DNA from: a virus
Reading direction: 5' to 3' (one strand)
Length of the DNA stretch: 64,000 bases
Virus record (IMG/VR): IMGVR_UViG_3300032334_002567
Coordinates: 248,001-312,000 of that record
The notes beneath the pieces are model-generated. The model was given only the letters and a program-made list of their open reading frames with translations. It was not told the DNA's origin and did no database searches. Shown piece after piece: positions 1 to 10,145 of the stretch; position 1 is the first letter of the stretch; every line of letters begins with the position of its first letter. The translations under genes and the position numbers were made by a program.

Positions 1-69
1 TGGGTTCATTTTATCCTTTAATTTGGTTATTTATATCTATCAGAGTAAATATCTTTTTAGATTGAAAAG

Positions 70-79
70 CATAAATAAG
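70..79 (+). promoter_or_regulatory. possible late-type promoter box
   Basis: CATAAATAAG lies 35 bases before the first gene and resembles the TATAAATA late-promoter box of T4-type phages. Similar boxes (CATATATAAG) precede three leader-family genes further on. This is a sequence resemblance only. Confidence 0.3.
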
Positions 80-113
80 AATGAATTATTTATAGATTTG
101 GAGTTTTTAAACT

Positions 114-650
114 ATGCAAAATAAACAAAATATTAATGAAATGTGGCCGTTTTCAACATCAGATCTTTATCATCCTGATGCTATGAAAAAGATTAATCTT
201 AAAGACCTAGAACGTAGAATATACAAATCAATAAATAGCTATAAAGACATGCTTTTAGATGCGTCTAGGAAGCAAGGAGAAACGGACGATAATATCCATC
301 ATGATGTGATTAGGAAGGATCAAGAACATAGAAGCATAGTAAAGTTTATTGCACAACTCTTTGCTCAGGTTTACGATTACGAGAAAGGTTCTACGAAACT
401 AAAGCCAAGTTTTTTTAGCGACACAGTTTTTGAAAAAGTAGCTCGTTACGCAAAGAACAAGCTCGGATATCATGCAGATGAGATCGCAGACCACCTCAGA
501 CAATTAAATCCAGCTTCTTTAGAGGATCTATACAACATTTGGCGTCCAGGTTCTTGGACTGGAATGAGGGAAAATATGAGCTTTTATAAAATGATGCAAA
601 TCATGGAATCGAAATCTGCCCCTCAAGGTAAAAGCATTAGAAAAAAATAA
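114..650 (+). CDS. hypothetical protein, 178 aa
   Basis: I do not recognise this protein. It is charged and mostly helical in character, with no signal peptide or membrane segment. A TGGAG stretch upstream of the ATG could serve as ribosome binding site, though the spacing is long. It lies just ahead of the large surface-protein genes on the same strand, so a virion or assembly role is possible but not shown. Confidence 0.75.
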   Translation: MQNKQNINEMWPFSTSDLYHPDAMKKINLKDLERRIYKSINSYKDMLLDASRKQGETDDNIHHDVIRKDQEHRSIVKFIAQLFAQVYDYEKGSTKLKPSFFSDTVFEKVARYAKNKLGYHADEIADHLRQLNPASLEDLYNIWRPGSWTGMRENMSFYKMMQIMESKSAPQGKSIRKK

Positions 651-742
651 AGTTACTAATATATAAAAATATGTGTTTTTTGCTATTTTGGCAACAATCC
701 ACGCTCTAAAGATCAAGCATCTATTAATGGTTAGTAATTTAT

Positions 743-3700
743 ATGGGAACATTTGCAAACAATAAAGACAATAAAACTACTATCAGAATGTCTGGTGGTA
801 AGTTTTTTATAAAGTACAATAACTCTTTAACACTGGGCGGATATGGATCAACGATAAGCAACTTTAATCTGACCCCTGTTATTAACTACCAAAAATTAAA
901 TTATTCATTAAGCGTTTCTGGTTCTTCTCTCACGTTAACCGATACACAAATAAACCAAATACAAGCACTTAATCCTGACGGATTGCTAATAGAAAGCAAC
1001 CAAAACAGTATAGATCTACAAACCGGACAATCAATCAGTTTTAGTCTATATTACCCAACATCTGCCACAAAATTAAGACAAGGTGGAAGTATAGTTTTAT
1101 CTATTCTATCATCATTGTACTACTCGATGGTGAAGAAAGATGTACAGGATATACCCTCAAAAATAAGCGCCAGTTTAGGAATAGATATTTCCCAATATGT
1201 AGGTAGTCAAAATGACACAACACCGTCAGGAACAGTTGCTGAGACTATTAGTAGACTTCAGGTTTTATCAACAGCTTCCCAATCTAATATTTCAAATTCT
1301 ACATTTACTCATGTTCTAGATAGTATCAGTGAAATAATAGGTTCAGGTGTTTCTGCCGCTACACCCACGCAGTTTTTTAGCAATAACGCATCAGATATTG
1401 TTACGAAGATTCAGAAAAAAGCATTGGGTCTAGCAGATAATCAAAGCGTTCCAAATCCAACGGCATTATCGAACTTGGCTCAGAACATAAATTCTATAGC
1501 TCAAAATCAAGTTGACCAAACCAACGCAGGCAATATTGTTTCTTCTATAGTCTATTCTTCTCAAGTATTACAAAGCATAGCAACTCCACTTACAAATTCT
1601 ATAACTTCACAACAGATAAATTCTGCGGCATCAAGTGTTATATCGAGTTTGACACCAACAGCCACACCAACACTAACTAATACACCGATACCAGCAACAA
1701 ATACACCTACGCCAACTAATACACCCATACCAGCAACAAGCACACCTACACCGACTAACACACCCATACCAGCAACAAGCACACCTACGCCAACTGCCGC
1801 AGTGTCGATTTCATATGCTAACAAGTTTGGTTACGGTAACGGCAGCGTTGATGCAGCGTACTCGGTTAGCGGCACTGGAACGATAACCGCTAGCCTGACA
1901 GGAGGTGGTGACAACTCTGACACTCGGCTCTGGCTTCTGATCGGAAGCTCTGGATCTCTCAGTTACACGGTGACAGCCAACAGCGAGGACGGTTACGACG
2001 GTGGGCGGTTGTACTTGACATCGGCATCACCGGCTGTGCACTCCTTTGGTCAGCATTGGGCTATCCCGTCAATCTCTGGGCTGACGAATGTGTCGGGGGC
2101 TGTTTCTGGTACATCAACTTCTAGTGGCACGATAGCAGTGACCGCCGGTCAATATTTGGTACTGCGGTACACCAAGGATGATAGTTCGGTGCAAGGCACA
2201 GACAGTATCACGGCAACTTTGACGCTCACGGCTGGCACACCTACACCGACTAACACACCGACTAACACACCGACCAACACACCTGTACCACCAACAGCCA
2301 CACCTACACCAACTAACACACCTATACCAGCAACAAATACACCTACACCAACTAGTACGCCGATACCACCAACACCAACACCAACCAACACACCAACCAA
2401 CACACCAACCAACACACCAACAAATACACCTACACCAACTAGTACGCCGATACCACCAACACCAACACCAACCAACACACCAACCAATACACCAACTAAC
2501 ACACCCACACCAACTAACACACCCACACCAACTAGTACGCCGATACCAGCAACAAATACGCCTACACCAACTAATACACCTATACCAGCAACAAATACAC
2601 CTACACCAACACCTACATCTGCACCATCTGGCATTATTCTTAGTACAAACACAACGCCAAGAGCACTAATGGGTGGTGGAGTAAATTATAATCCAACATT
2701 CATAAACAGCGACTACAGAGCATACTATTCTTCTTCAATTGTGAACTACCAAAACACTAGCATACTAAACGGCACACTTCCTCTACAGAATTGGAACAAC
2801 ATAAACAATTACGGATTGAACATAAGTCCATATGTATTCAATTTTATGATTCCTACGGTTTTGACAAAATATAGGTTGTGGAATGGATTTATGGCCAATG
2901 TCTACAGAGAATTCGGAGAAGGTCGTCAATATTCCGACATTGGCAATCAGACGCCCCAAGGCTGGACGATACAGGGAAGTAATGATGATCTGAATTGGAC
3001 AACAATAGACACAAGGACAAGCCAGGCAAGACTGCCATACGCAACAAGCGTTGATCCATCCGTAAGTCCGTATAGTGAATTCACTATCGCATCTCCAGCG
3101 GCATACAAATCCTACAGAATGAACATAACTGATACCGGTAGAGATGCTTACGATTGTGGAAAGGGCGGATGCTCGTATGACACGCAAATAGGAGAAATAC
3201 AGTTATGGGGCTATGAAAGCCCGAGTACAAGTTGTGCATTGCACGGCTACAATACCAATCTTCCATTCGTAAAGTATCTTAACAGTTCGGGTGCCGTTAG
3301 CGACTCCGTGTTTGTAAACGCATTTAGACAGTCCACATCAAGAGGAAACCTTTCCAACACTTGGACTTGGTGGAATACGGGCAAGCCAGTCGGAACAATA
3401 ATAGATACCGGATATATGGGGGTTGATTATCCTATCACGATCACTTCCTACAAGATGTGGACTTCGGGCATCAATAGTTGGAAGTGGTATGGAGCAAACA
3501 CGTTTGGAAGTTGGACCTTGTTTGATACAAGAACAAGTGTGTCATCTGGCTCCAATGTTACCTTTTCTATAAGCTCTCCTACTTCTTACAAATATTACAA
3601 GATAGAACTTACAGGATCTTCTAACCAACCTTGTTATAAGTCTGGGTGTTGGAATGAAGGAAGAGTGAACGACATACAAATAAACGGATATTTAACATAA
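743..3700 (+). CDS. large modular surface protein with Thr-Pro linkers and discoidin-type domains
   Basis: A 985-residue mosaic protein, probably a tail fibre or adhesin that touches the host surface. The first 300 residues are Ser/Asn/Gln-rich. Low-complexity linkers of TNTPTPTN type lie at about residues 310-355 and 500-635 and flank a Gly/Ser/Thr-rich beta-type domain (about 356-500). The C-terminal third holds two discoidin (F5/8 type C)-like units with [20 protein letters not shown] near residue 750 and a second W...DTRTS unit near the end. The middle domain, coded by about 1805-2240, is visibly more GC-rich than its surroundings, which suggests recent acquisition. The next gene is a paralogue of the C-terminal part. 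No clear Shine-Dalgarno sequence precedes the ATG. The receptor role is inferred. Confidence 0.85.
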   Translation: MGTFANNKDNKTTIRMSGGKFFIKYNNSLTLGGYGSTISNFNLTPVINYQKLNYSLSVSGSSLTLTDTQINQIQALNPDGLLIESNQNSIDLQTGQSISFSLYYPTSATKLRQGGSIVLSILSSLYYSMVKKDVQDIPSKISASLGIDISQYVGSQNDTTPSGTVAETISRLQVLSTASQSNISNSTFTHVLDSISEIIGSGVSAATPTQFFSNNASDIVTKIQKKALGLADNQSVPNPTALSNLAQNINSIAQNQVDQTNAGNIVSSIVYSSQVLQSIATPLTNSITSQQINSAASSVISSLTPTATPTLTNTPIPATNTPTPTNTPIPATSTPTPTNTPIPATSTPTPTAAVSISYANKFGYGNGSVDAAYSVSGTGTITASLTGGGDNSDTRLWLLIGSSGSLSYTVTANSEDGYDGGRLYLTSASPAVHSFGQHWAIPSISGLTNVSGAVSGTSTSSGTIAVTAGQYLVLRYTKDDSSVQGTDSITATLTLTAGTPTPTNTPTNTPTNTPVPPTATPTPTNTPIPATNTPTPTSTPIPPTPTPTNTPTNTPTNTPTNTPTPTSTPIPPTPTPTNTPTNTPTNTPTPTNTPTPTSTPIPATNTPTPTNTPIPATNTPTPTPTSAPSGIILSTNTTPRALMGGGVNYNPTFINSDYRAYYSSSIVNYQNTSILNGTLPLQNWNNINNYGLNISPYVFNFMIPTVLTKYRLWNGFMANVYREFGEGRQYSDIGNQTPQGWTIQGSNDDLNWTTIDTRTSQARLPYATSVDPSVSPYSEFTIASPAAYKSYRMNITDTGRDAYDCGKGGCSYDTQIGEIQLWGYESPSTSCALHGYNTNLPFVKYLNSSGAVSDSVFVNAFRQSTSRGNLSNTWTWWNTGKPVGTIIDTGYMGVDYPITITSYKMWTSGINSWKWYGANTFGSWTLFDTRTSVSSGSNVTFSISSPTSYKYYKIELTGSSNQPCYKSGCWNEGRVNDIQINGYLT
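1660..2620 (+). repeat. Thr-Pro linker coding repeats, two blocks
   Basis: Two blocks (about 1660-1800 and 2236-2620) are made of short direct repeats of ACACC/AACT type coding for Thr-Pro-Thr-Asn. The units vary in order and contain long identical stretches, which would allow slippage or recombination and so length change of the linker. A similar block is in the gene at 9028. Confidence 0.85.
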
Positions 3701-3709
3701 AGGTGATAT

Positions 3710-5119
3710 ATGCCAACAGCAAGAGCATTGGTCGGAGGAGGCGTAGTTTATGACAATACAAATGTTGATTCAAAATATCAACCATACTACCAGTTCAGAG
3801 CAACAGACAGATATCAGATGTATACAGGTAGAAATAATGGTTATATGTATCACGGAAGTGCGAGCATAATGCCCGCATCAACTCTGTACGACGGCAAACC
3901 CGGAGGGAATTATTACTGTAGCAATTTGTTCTCCGGGATTCTTCCGTACCAGAATCCGAACAACCAATGCTATCTGCTCGACAACCTAGGTCAATTAAAT
4001 AGTCCGAGTATCTCTTACTACATGATGTTCGGATTGCCCGTTACCATAACAAAGTACAGATTGTGGAATGGATTTATAGCCAATGTTAAAGCAAATTTGA
4101 GATGGGCATCGGTAAATGATTTCGGCAATGAAACTCCTCAAGACTGGGCGCTTTATGGCACGAACGACGGATTTTCTTGGAATCTTATTGATTCAAGATC
4201 AAGTCAGGCAAGATTGCCGTATGCGACAGCCAATCATGCAAAAGATAGTTCATACAGCGAATTCACAATATCCAATCCGACTCCGTACAAAACCTACAAA
4301 CTTGCTGTGACCAAAGGGGGGAGAACAGCCACCGATTGTAGAAAAAGCGGTTGTAGTTACGCCATGTATCAACTTGGAGAAATGCAACTTTGGGGATATG
4401 AAAGTCCAGACACCAATTGTTCCATACATGGAATTGATACGATATTCCCAAAAGCTGTATATCCCACAAGCAACGGATCTTTAAGTACAGAATCAGTAAT
4501 AACTTACCAAGGAATTAGTTCCTTTTCAAAGATTTTTACTTTATGTCCATCTTACATTGAAGTTAGATCTGATGCCAAGGATGGCGGGGGTAACGCTTGG
4601 CCAGGAAGAGACTCTCACCCTCAAAGCGAATTCGTAAATGGCTCATGGGTGTCCAAATATTGCATACAATCAATTTATTACTATGGATACGGTGTGCCCA
4701 GCAGAATATCTTATGCGTGGGCGAGATCATATGAAGGATGGGGATTTAATTCTAGTCTAACATATGTTCCTATTGGCACCATATGGGGAACAGGCTACAT
4801 AGACTTTGGAGCGTCCGTAACCATTTCTTCTTACAAAATCAGAGGGGGAGCAGAGTGGTATAATGGAGATATTTCTCCCAATTCTTGGACATTATATGGA
4901 TCCAACGATTTCTCGTCCTGGACCAGCATAAGCAACATATCTTCCAATTCCGCCATGAATTATTTGACATACACAAATTTCACTATATCATCCCCATCAT
5001 CGTACAGGTATTATAAAATGGAAATAAAAGGTGGCAAAGCTCAACAATGCGGAAAAAGCGGATGCACCGCATACACGGCCAGAATTTACGACATGCAGAT
5101 AGTGGGGAAAATATCATGA
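3710..5119 (+). CDS. discoidin-like surface protein, paralogue of the previous gene's C-terminus
   Basis: A 469-residue protein starting 9 bases after the previous stop. It opens with ARALVGGGVVYDN, matching [12 protein letters not shown] inside the preceding protein, and has two discoidin-like units (W.LYG.NDGFSW...[12 protein letters not shown] near 150 and SWTLYGSNDFSSWTS near 400). Paired Cys residues (DCRKSGCSY, CGKSGCTAY) recur in both proteins. The pair probably arose by duplication and may form parts of one fibre or a fibre and its tip. The stop codon overlaps the next start as ATGA, so the sulfotransferase-like gene behind it is translationally coupled. Confidence 0.85.
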   Translation: MPTARALVGGGVVYDNTNVDSKYQPYYQFRATDRYQMYTGRNNGYMYHGSASIMPASTLYDGKPGGNYYCSNLFSGILPYQNPNNQCYLLDNLGQLNSPSISYYMMFGLPVTITKYRLWNGFIANVKANLRWASVNDFGNETPQDWALYGTNDGFSWNLIDSRSSQARLPYATANHAKDSSYSEFTISNPTPYKTYKLAVTKGGRTATDCRKSGCSYAMYQLGEMQLWGYESPDTNCSIHGIDTIFPKAVYPTSNGSLSTESVITYQGISSFSKIFTLCPSYIEVRSDAKDGGGNAWPGRDSHPQSEFVNGSWVSKYCIQSIYYYGYGVPSRISYAWARSYEGWGFNSSLTYVPIGTIWGTGYIDFGASVTISSYKIRGGAEWYNGDISPNSWTLYGSNDFSSWTSISNISSNSAMNYLTYTNFTISSPSSYRYYKMEIKGGKAQQCGKSGCTAYTARIYDMQIVGKIS

Positions 5120-5646
5120 GAGGCGTCTGTGCAATATATAACGGTAAGGCTCTCGCCCTCGTCACAAGAAGCGGCAGTCACGCCTTGATGAATTTGATGT
5201 TGCCAGAGGATCATATAAAAACCCATCCAGAACACCTGAAAGAAGAGCTTTGGCACCCAATAATGAATTTGCAAGGTCACGATCTGATTCTAGGACTCCC
5301 AGAATGCGAAGTCTGTTGCATGATAAGAAATCCCGTAGATAGATTTAGAAGTGCTTGTGCGAGAAGAAATAAGACTGTAGAAGAAGGTTTGTTGGAAGAT
5401 GAAGTTCACTTTTGGACTATGGAAAGTATGGGCCTTTTAAATGATAAAATTAAATACTTTCTATTTCCAGAACAAATTAATGAGTGTGCGGATTGGTTAG
5501 GATTACCAACTCCAGTACCAAGACTGAACGAAGAAAAAGACGAAAAAAAGCCATTTCTAAATGAAAAGCAACTTAAATTAGTAATCGAACAATACTATAA
5601 TGATAATGAGTTATATCAAAAATTAAGGGAGAATTATTATGAGTAA
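5116..5646 (+). CDS. sulfotransferase-like protein 1
   Basis: A 176-residue protein that fits a small sulfotransferase. TRSGSHAL at residues 17-24 resembles the loop that holds the 5'-phosphosulfate of PAPS, and IRNPVDRFRSA at 70-80 resembles the 3'-phosphate motif (R..P..R..S). The ATGA overlap with the discoidin gene and the matching start (MRG) in the copy at 19711 fix the start. The likely reaction is transfer of sulfate to a glycan or protein, perhaps the neighbouring surface protein; the substrate is unknown. Two related genes are at 5639 and 19711 and a fragment at 17841. Confidence 0.75.
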   Translation: MRGVCAIYNGKALALVTRSGSHALMNLMLPEDHIKTHPEHLKEELWHPIMNLQGHDLILGLPECEVCCMIRNPVDRFRSACARRNKTVEEGLLEDEVHFWTMESMGLLNDKIKYFLFPEQINECADWLGLPTPVPRLNEEKDEKKPFLNEKQLKLVIEQYYNDNELYQKLRENYYE

Positions 5647-6169
5647 AGGTTATATGTGGCATAATGGATCTGTGGGTTTGGCCTTTGTTTCAAGAAGCGG
5701 AACACAAATATTGTTTAAGGAAATTATTTCTAAATACAGCCCAGAATCAACAGCAGATTTCGTTGTATCAGACACAGAATGGAAGCCGCTGTCTAATTTA
5801 GAATCCGTAAAGAACTTGGATTCTTTAAATACTTCTGATTTAGGTTTTGCTGTTATTGTCAGAGATCCAGTTGAAAGATTTAGAAGTTCTTGTGTAAGAT
5901 TAAATTACTCTGTTGAACAAGCTCTAAATGATCTAGAAAATGTTCACTTGATATCACTCAAAAACATGGGTTTATTGGATTCACCCAATGCCAAATGTTT
6001 TCCTTACTCAAACGAAGGTTTAGCTAGTTGTTCTTCGTATTTGGGCTTGGATAGCAGTCCATCAGTCCCAGAAGAAGATGAAAGCAAAAAACCAGTTCTA
6101 ACACAGGAACAGATAGACTTAATTAAATCAGCATATTCATACGACTATGAGGTTTTCAGTAATTTATGA
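5639..6169 (+). CDS. sulfotransferase-like protein 2
   Basis: A paralogue of the gene before it, overlapping its end by 8 bases. SRSGTQIL (residues 18-25) and VRDPVERFRSS (74-84) are the two PAPS-type motifs. The C-terminal half keeps the 'LGLD....P.L..EQ..LI' pattern seen in all copies. 176 residues is short for the family, so a minimal core or a partial fold is possible. The ATGA overlap with the next gene continues the operon. Confidence 0.72.
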   Translation: MSKGYMWHNGSVGLAFVSRSGTQILFKEIISKYSPESTADFVVSDTEWKPLSNLESVKNLDSLNTSDLGFAVIVRDPVERFRSSCVRLNYSVEQALNDLENVHLISLKNMGLLDSPNAKCFPYSNEGLASCSSYLGLDSSPSVPEEDESKKPVLTQEQIDLIKSAYSYDYEVFSNL

Positions 6170-6666
6170 AAATATTTGGTATAGGATTAACAAGAACTGG
6201 AACTACATCTCTAACTGAAGCATTAAAATTACTTGGCTACTCAGCAGTTCATTGTCCTATGTCATATGAAGAAATAGAAACTCACGAAGTAAGCACAGAT
6301 ACTGCTGTTGCTGCAAGATTTGAGTTTCTAGATCTGCTTTATCCCGGATCCAAGTTTATACTAACGTTCAGAGATTTAGATTCTTGGATAGAAAGTGCAG
6401 CTTTTTTAAGAAGATCAGATAAAGATCCAATTTGGCAACTTGAGACTAGAGCTAAACTTTGGGGTTCGCTTGTTTTTGATAAAGAAAAATTCATTGAGGG
6501 ATATCACAAACACCATTCAAAAGTTCTGCATCACTTTAGAAACAGACCTAATGATTTTTTGATTTTAGACTTAAAAGCAACAGAAAAATTCAAAAAGCTT
6601 TGCAGTTTTCTGGATAAGCCAATTCCAAGTGCCGACTATCCACATCTAAATAAAAGAGGATTATGA
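6166..6666 (+). CDS. sulfotransferase-family protein, divergent type
   Basis: A 166-residue protein with GIGLTRTGTTSL at residues 5-16, a typical phosphosulfate-binding loop, and FRDLDSWIES, a likely second nucleotide motif. It belongs to a different sulfotransferase subgroup from the two genes before it, being more like the P-loop 'RTGTTSL' type. It overlaps both neighbours by 4 bases. Substrate unknown. Confidence 0.75.
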   Translation: MKIFGIGLTRTGTTSLTEALKLLGYSAVHCPMSYEEIETHEVSTDTAVAARFEFLDLLYPGSKFILTFRDLDSWIESAAFLRRSDKDPIWQLETRAKLWGSLVFDKEKFIEGYHKHHSKVLHHFRNRPNDFLILDLKATEKFKKLCSFLDKPIPSADYPHLNKRGL

Positions 6667-7250
6667 TGGAAAAAGATGAAAATGTAATAGTGATAAGAAA
6701 CTTTGCCTCATCAGAGGAGGTTCAAATTCTAAAAGATTGGCAGGTAAAAGCTGTTGAAGAAGGTCAATTTGTTGATGGAATCACTGGAGATTGGGATAAA
6801 AAAACTTTTACTACAACAAAAACTAGACTCACCAATCGCATGAGTCAGAATATCAACTACCCGGAATTAGTAAAGACTTTACAAGACAAGATTCGTCAAA
6901 CATTTCCAATCCTATCAGAAGCCACAGTAATTACTGGTCACGGTAAAGATGGAGTGGTTGTTAGCATTACATACAATGACGGTGACGTTTATAAACACAA
7001 AGATCCAAGTGTGGGAGAGGGAGTTGTCGGATTGAGATGTAATATTCTTGCTAGTAAGGCAGAAAGTGGTGGAACAATTCATGTTGAAGACAAAACATAT
7101 GATCTAAATGAAGGCGATATGATGTGCTATCTGGTCACAGAACTATATCATAGCGTCGAAGTTTGTCATGGAGACAACCCCAGAACGCTCTTTATGTTTG
7201 GTTTTGTGATTAACGAGGAGTCTTGGAAAAATCATATAAATTCTAAATAA
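6663..7250 (+). CDS. 2OG-Fe(II) oxygenase-like protein
   Basis: A 195-residue protein with the metal-binding pattern of iron/2-oxoglutarate dioxygenases: H102-x-D104 (YKHKDP), a distal His153 (LYHSVEV) and Arg164 (NPRTLFMF) positioned to bind 2-oxoglutarate. Such enzymes hydroxylate proteins, nucleic acids or small molecules. As last gene of the sulfotransferase run it may modify the same surface protein or glycan, but this is inference. The start overlaps the previous stop (ATGA). Confidence 0.75.
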   Translation: MMEKDENVIVIRNFASSEEVQILKDWQVKAVEEGQFVDGITGDWDKKTFTTTKTRLTNRMSQNINYPELVKTLQDKIRQTFPILSEATVITGHGKDGVVVSITYNDGDVYKHKDPSVGEGVVGLRCNILASKAESGGTIHVEDKTYDLNEGDMMCYLVTELYHSVEVCHGDNPRTLFMFGFVINEESWKNHINSK

Positions 7251-7306
7251 ATTCTAAATAAAATCTCTATATAATTGTTAGGATTTCATTAGGAGGGATT
7301 TTTTAT

Positions 7307-7561
7307 ATGAATTCTATACGATATATAACCAGAATTTTGTTTTTAGCGGTTCTTTTTTCTTGGATAGGTACCAGTGTTTCAATGCACGAACTTGATCTGC
7401 TTATACACAGTCCATTTGAAAAACACATGGCCAAAGATCTTTTTTACGGCTATGAATCTGTGCGAACCTATTATGAACTTTTACCTTACGCCACAGCCTT
7501 TCATTTCTGTATAGGCCTTATAGTTGGAATAATTTCTAAACCGGGCGATTTACAAATTTAA
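7307..7561 (+). CDS. small membrane protein, two predicted spans
   Basis: An 84-residue protein with hydrophobic stretches near residues 8-26 and 60-78 separated by a charged, Tyr-rich loop. AGGAGGG lies well placed before the ATG. No recognised family; a small phage inner-membrane protein would fit the layout. Confidence 0.7.
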   Translation: MNSIRYITRILFLAVLFSWIGTSVSMHELDLLIHSPFEKHMAKDLFYGYESVRTYYELLPYATAFHFCIGLIVGIISKPGDLQI

Positions 7562-7581
7562 TTAATGTGCTTAAATAAGTT

Positions 7582-8070
7582 ATGATAAACTTTCAAAATT
7601 GGTTAGAAAACAGAATACTACAAGAGAATTACCAACCAGAATTTGGTGGTACTCTAAAGGTAAAACCTAATCCAACTCAGCTTATAGAAATACAAAACAG
7701 AGTTTTAAGCACCTATCCAGACCTTAAACCTCTTCCACAAGACAAATTACATGTCACTATGTTACATCAAAAGTTAGCAAAGCCATTGGCTACAGCTACC
7801 ATACCTCCACTTAATACCGAACTATCTTTTAACCCCACAGAAGTATATTTGGTAGAAAGAGACGGAAGAAAGTCAGTGTTCGCTGTAGTCAACGAACAAA
7901 AACCTATAAGAGATTATATGATGAATCTAAGCCAAATGCTAAGTGTAGCCATGGAGCCAAATAGAGTATATCACGTTACCGTAGCGAATCTAACAGGAAA
8001 TGTGGCAGACTCAGTAGGACACACAGAAGAATCACCAATAATGAATGGTGCAAATAAAGTCAGTGTGTGA
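7582..8070 (+). CDS. 2H phosphoesterase (2'-5' RNA ligase-like), candidate anti-CBASS enzyme
   Basis: A 162-residue protein with the two H-x-T motifs that define the 2H phosphoesterase superfamily: HVT at residues 57-59 and HVT at 131-133. Members hydrolyse cyclic or 2'-5' phosphodiester bonds. Phage members of similar size (Acb1) destroy cyclic nucleotides made by CBASS defence; RNA repair is another possible role. The first residues (NFQNWLENRILQE) resemble the N-terminal targeting sequences of T4-type prohead core proteins and the start of the gene at 12111. No clear ribosome binding site is seen. Confidence 0.75.
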   Translation: MINFQNWLENRILQENYQPEFGGTLKVKPNPTQLIEIQNRVLSTYPDLKPLPQDKLHVTMLHQKLAKPLATATIPPLNTELSFNPTEVYLVERDGRKSVFAVVNEQKPIRDYMMNLSQMLSVAMEPNRVYHVTVANLTGNVADSVGHTEESPIMNGANKVSV

Positions 8071-8156
8071 GCCTTCTTTAGCCGGTAGTTCATATAATGG
8101 TGATAAATATACTATAATAATTGAAGACGCCAATGTATCCCAAATTGGCACGACTT

Positions 8157-8229
8157 GCTGGTGTAGCACAATTGGCGGTGCAGCTGACCTGTAATCAGCA
8201 GGCTGTGGGTTCAAATCCCACCGCCAGCT
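8157..8229 (+). tRNA. tRNA-Thr (anticodon TGT)
   Basis: A complete cloverleaf: acceptor GCTGGTG/CGCCAGC, D stem GCAC/GTGC, anticodon stem GCTGA/TCAGC with loop CCTGTAA, T stem GTGGG/CCCAC. The base before the anticodon is C instead of the usual T, which is odd. CCA is not encoded. TATACTATAAT just upstream may be its promoter. Confidence 0.88.
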
Positions 8230-8274
8230 TTTAAAATTATCGGATTGTTTTCGAAAAACACAATAGGCTAACTC

Positions 8275-8299
8275 ATGTATATCCAAAGGGGATATACAT
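8275..8299 (+). promoter_or_regulatory. hairpin sequestering the ribosome binding site of the HNH gene
   Basis: A perfect 10-base inverted repeat, ATGTATATCC and GGATATACAT, with a 5-base AAAGG loop. The 3' arm runs into the start codon at 8298 and the loop/arm junction holds the AAGGGG ribosome binding site. Folding should block translation. T4 homing endonuclease genes use comparable hairpins. Confidence 0.7.
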
Positions 8300-8948
8300 G
8301 AATATGTCGCAAGCAGGTAAGTTAGGTGCAATTGCATCTTTAAGCACTCACAATAAAAATAAAGAACTAAGAGTAGAAAAATACGACAACAATCCAAATA
8401 GATGCTTTACATGTGATTCTATTTTAGATTATGAGTCAAGAAGTAAAAAATTCTGCAACAGATCCTGTGCAGCAAAAACAAACAATATTGGGGTTACAAG
8501 AAATAAGAAAAATTTTAGTGAATCTTATTGTCCATCATCTAAAAATAAAAAAATTAAGTTCAAACCAGATTGTTTGAATTGTAGTAAGTCACTTAAAAAA
8601 AATGCATCAAAGTTTTGTTCTCTTATTTGTTTCGCTGATTATCAGTGGAGAACAAAAAAAGAAAAAATTTCTTTAAACAGCAAAGTAGAAGGAATTAACC
8701 AGGCTAAAAGGTATCTAAAAGAAGTAAGGGGAAATTCGTGTGAAATGTGTGGAATAGACACATGGGCAGGAAAGCCAATCCTACTTATTTGCGATCACAT
8801 AGACGGAAATTCAAGTAATTGGGAATTAAAAAACCTAAGACTAATTTGTTCTAATTGTGATGCTACAACACCTTTCTATAAAAATAAAAATAAAGGAAAT
8901 GGAAGATCATATAGGAGAGAAAGATATAAACTAGGTAAAAGTTTTTAA
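8298..8948 (+). CDS. HNH endonuclease, probably a homing enzyme
   Basis: A 216-residue protein with several CxxC zinc knuckles (CFTCDS, CNRSC, CLNC, CSLIC, CEMCG) and an HNH-type core CDHIDGNSSNWELKNLRLIC near residue 170. Such phage proteins are usually homing endonucleases that cut an allele lacking them. It stands alone beside tRNA-Thr, and the start is held in a hairpin. The N-terminal Cys-rich half probably binds DNA. Confidence 0.85.
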   Translation: MNMSQAGKLGAIASLSTHNKNKELRVEKYDNNPNRCFTCDSILDYESRSKKFCNRSCAAKTNNIGVTRNKKNFSESYCPSSKNKKIKFKPDCLNCSKSLKKNASKFCSLICFADYQWRTKKEKISLNSKVEGINQAKRYLKEVRGNSCEMCGIDTWAGKPILLICDHIDGNSSNWELKNLRLICSNCDATTPFYKNKNKGNGRSYRRERYKLGKSF

Positions 8949-9027
8949 ATATACGTCGGCTAAGATATTGAAGGTTTATTGACTATATAATTTGTGATGA
9001 AAATGCACCCTCATAAAACAAATTAAT

Positions 9028-10110
9028 ATGCGAATATACCTCAATAACATAGGCGGCAAAAGACTCGTTAGAAGAGCTAATGATAAGAATTATTTAAAGG
9101 CAGTAGTCGCATACTTTGATAATTTCACAACACAATGGACAGCTTTAGGTCTTACGGGACTCGGTAGCGTTGTATCGAAAGTCACCAAAGCTCAACCCGG
9201 TTACGGTCAATATAGCGGCAACATTGCTGGTTTGGGTGCAAAAGTCATGGTTAATGGAACCATTCACATTAATGGAACTATGTACTCAGACGATGAAATT
9301 AATATTTACAAAAATGAAACCATAGTATACGCAACTGGCAGCAGTAGCGGTACTGATTTTACATTTAATGATGTTACATTTTCTGTAATTTATGGAGACA
9401 CTATAAGATTTGGCATACAGCCTCTGCCAGGCTTTGGTGGTGATTATTATGGCACTACTGGTGGCAGTAATGCACCTCTTAGTATTTGGATAGTACCATC
9501 GGGTCCAACACCAACTCCAACACCTGCACCAACATCAACACCAACTCCAACTCCTGGCCCAACTAATACTCCAACCAATACACCAATACCCCCAACTGAT
9601 ACACCAACACCTGGCCCAACTGATACACCAACACCTGTGCCTCCAACTCCAACTCCTGGCCCAACAAATACTCCCACATTAACACCAACTGCTACGCCAA
9701 CACCTGGCCCAGCACCATTTAATAATTTTAATTCTACTTGGAACGCTGTTGGATTTACTGGTTCTGGATCGTCAGGAGACCCATATACGAGAACTTATGC
9801 TCAATACTCCGGCGATATTGGAGGAGCACAGTTTACTGTTATATCTACCGGTACTCTACGCATAACCGGCTTAGTGGGAGAAGATTTTGGTGTAAATATA
9901 TATAAGCAAACTAACGGCGTTGGATCCTTTACTTCTATCTCTTCGTCCGGCGATAATTGGAGTGGCGGCGGTGGTTACTACATTCTTGACTTAACTCTCA
10001 GCGTTTCGGCTAATGACGTTATTCAACTAGATGATACCGGTAATGGATTTAGTATCTGGGGCGGCGGCTTAGGTCAGCCTGCTGGAGCACTTAACATTTG
10101 GTGGCAGTAG
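9028..10110 (+). CDS. surface protein with duplicated beta domain around a Thr-Pro linker
   Basis: A 360-residue protein made of two related Gly/Ser-rich domains (about 30-150 and 230-360). Both run F.NF...W.A.G.TG.GS, QYSG.I.G and I..YK. Between them lies a linker of [11 protein letters not shown] type (155-230). The layout is that of an adhesin or fibre subunit. The N-terminal [16 protein letters not shown] is basic and not a signal peptide. The linker resembles that of the gene at 743, suggesting exchange of linkers between surface genes. Confidence 0.8.
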   Translation: MRIYLNNIGGKRLVRRANDKNYLKAVVAYFDNFTTQWTALGLTGLGSVVSKVTKAQPGYGQYSGNIAGLGAKVMVNGTIHINGTMYSDDEINIYKNETIVYATGSSSGTDFTFNDVTFSVIYGDTIRFGIQPLPGFGGDYYGTTGGSNAPLSIWIVPSGPTPTPTPAPTSTPTPTPGPTNTPTNTPIPPTDTPTPGPTDTPTPVPPTPTPGPTNTPTLTPTATPTPGPAPFNNFNSTWNAVGFTGSGSSGDPYTRTYAQYSGDIGGAQFTVISTGTLRITGLVGEDFGVNIYKQTNGVGSFTSISSSGDNWSGGGGYYILDLTLSVSANDVIQLDDTGNGFSIWGGGLGQPAGALNIWWQ

Positions 10111-10145
10111 TCTATTATTTCACAAATAACAAACTCTTTTAGAGT

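Noticed and set aside
1660-2620. Diversity-generating retroelement target
   Set aside because: No reverse transcriptase or template repeat in the window; the variation looks like simple repeat slippage.
2149-2652. Minus-strand Val-Gly-rich reading frames in the Thr-Pro linkers (also 1561-1824 and 9447-9677)
   Set aside because: Antisense shadow of the low-complexity repeat; GVGVLVG composition is the mirror of TPTNTP.
7569-7579. GCTTAAATAAG as late promoter for the 2H phosphoesterase gene
   Set aside because: It ends 2 bases before the ATG, so a transcript starting there would lack the start codon or a leader.
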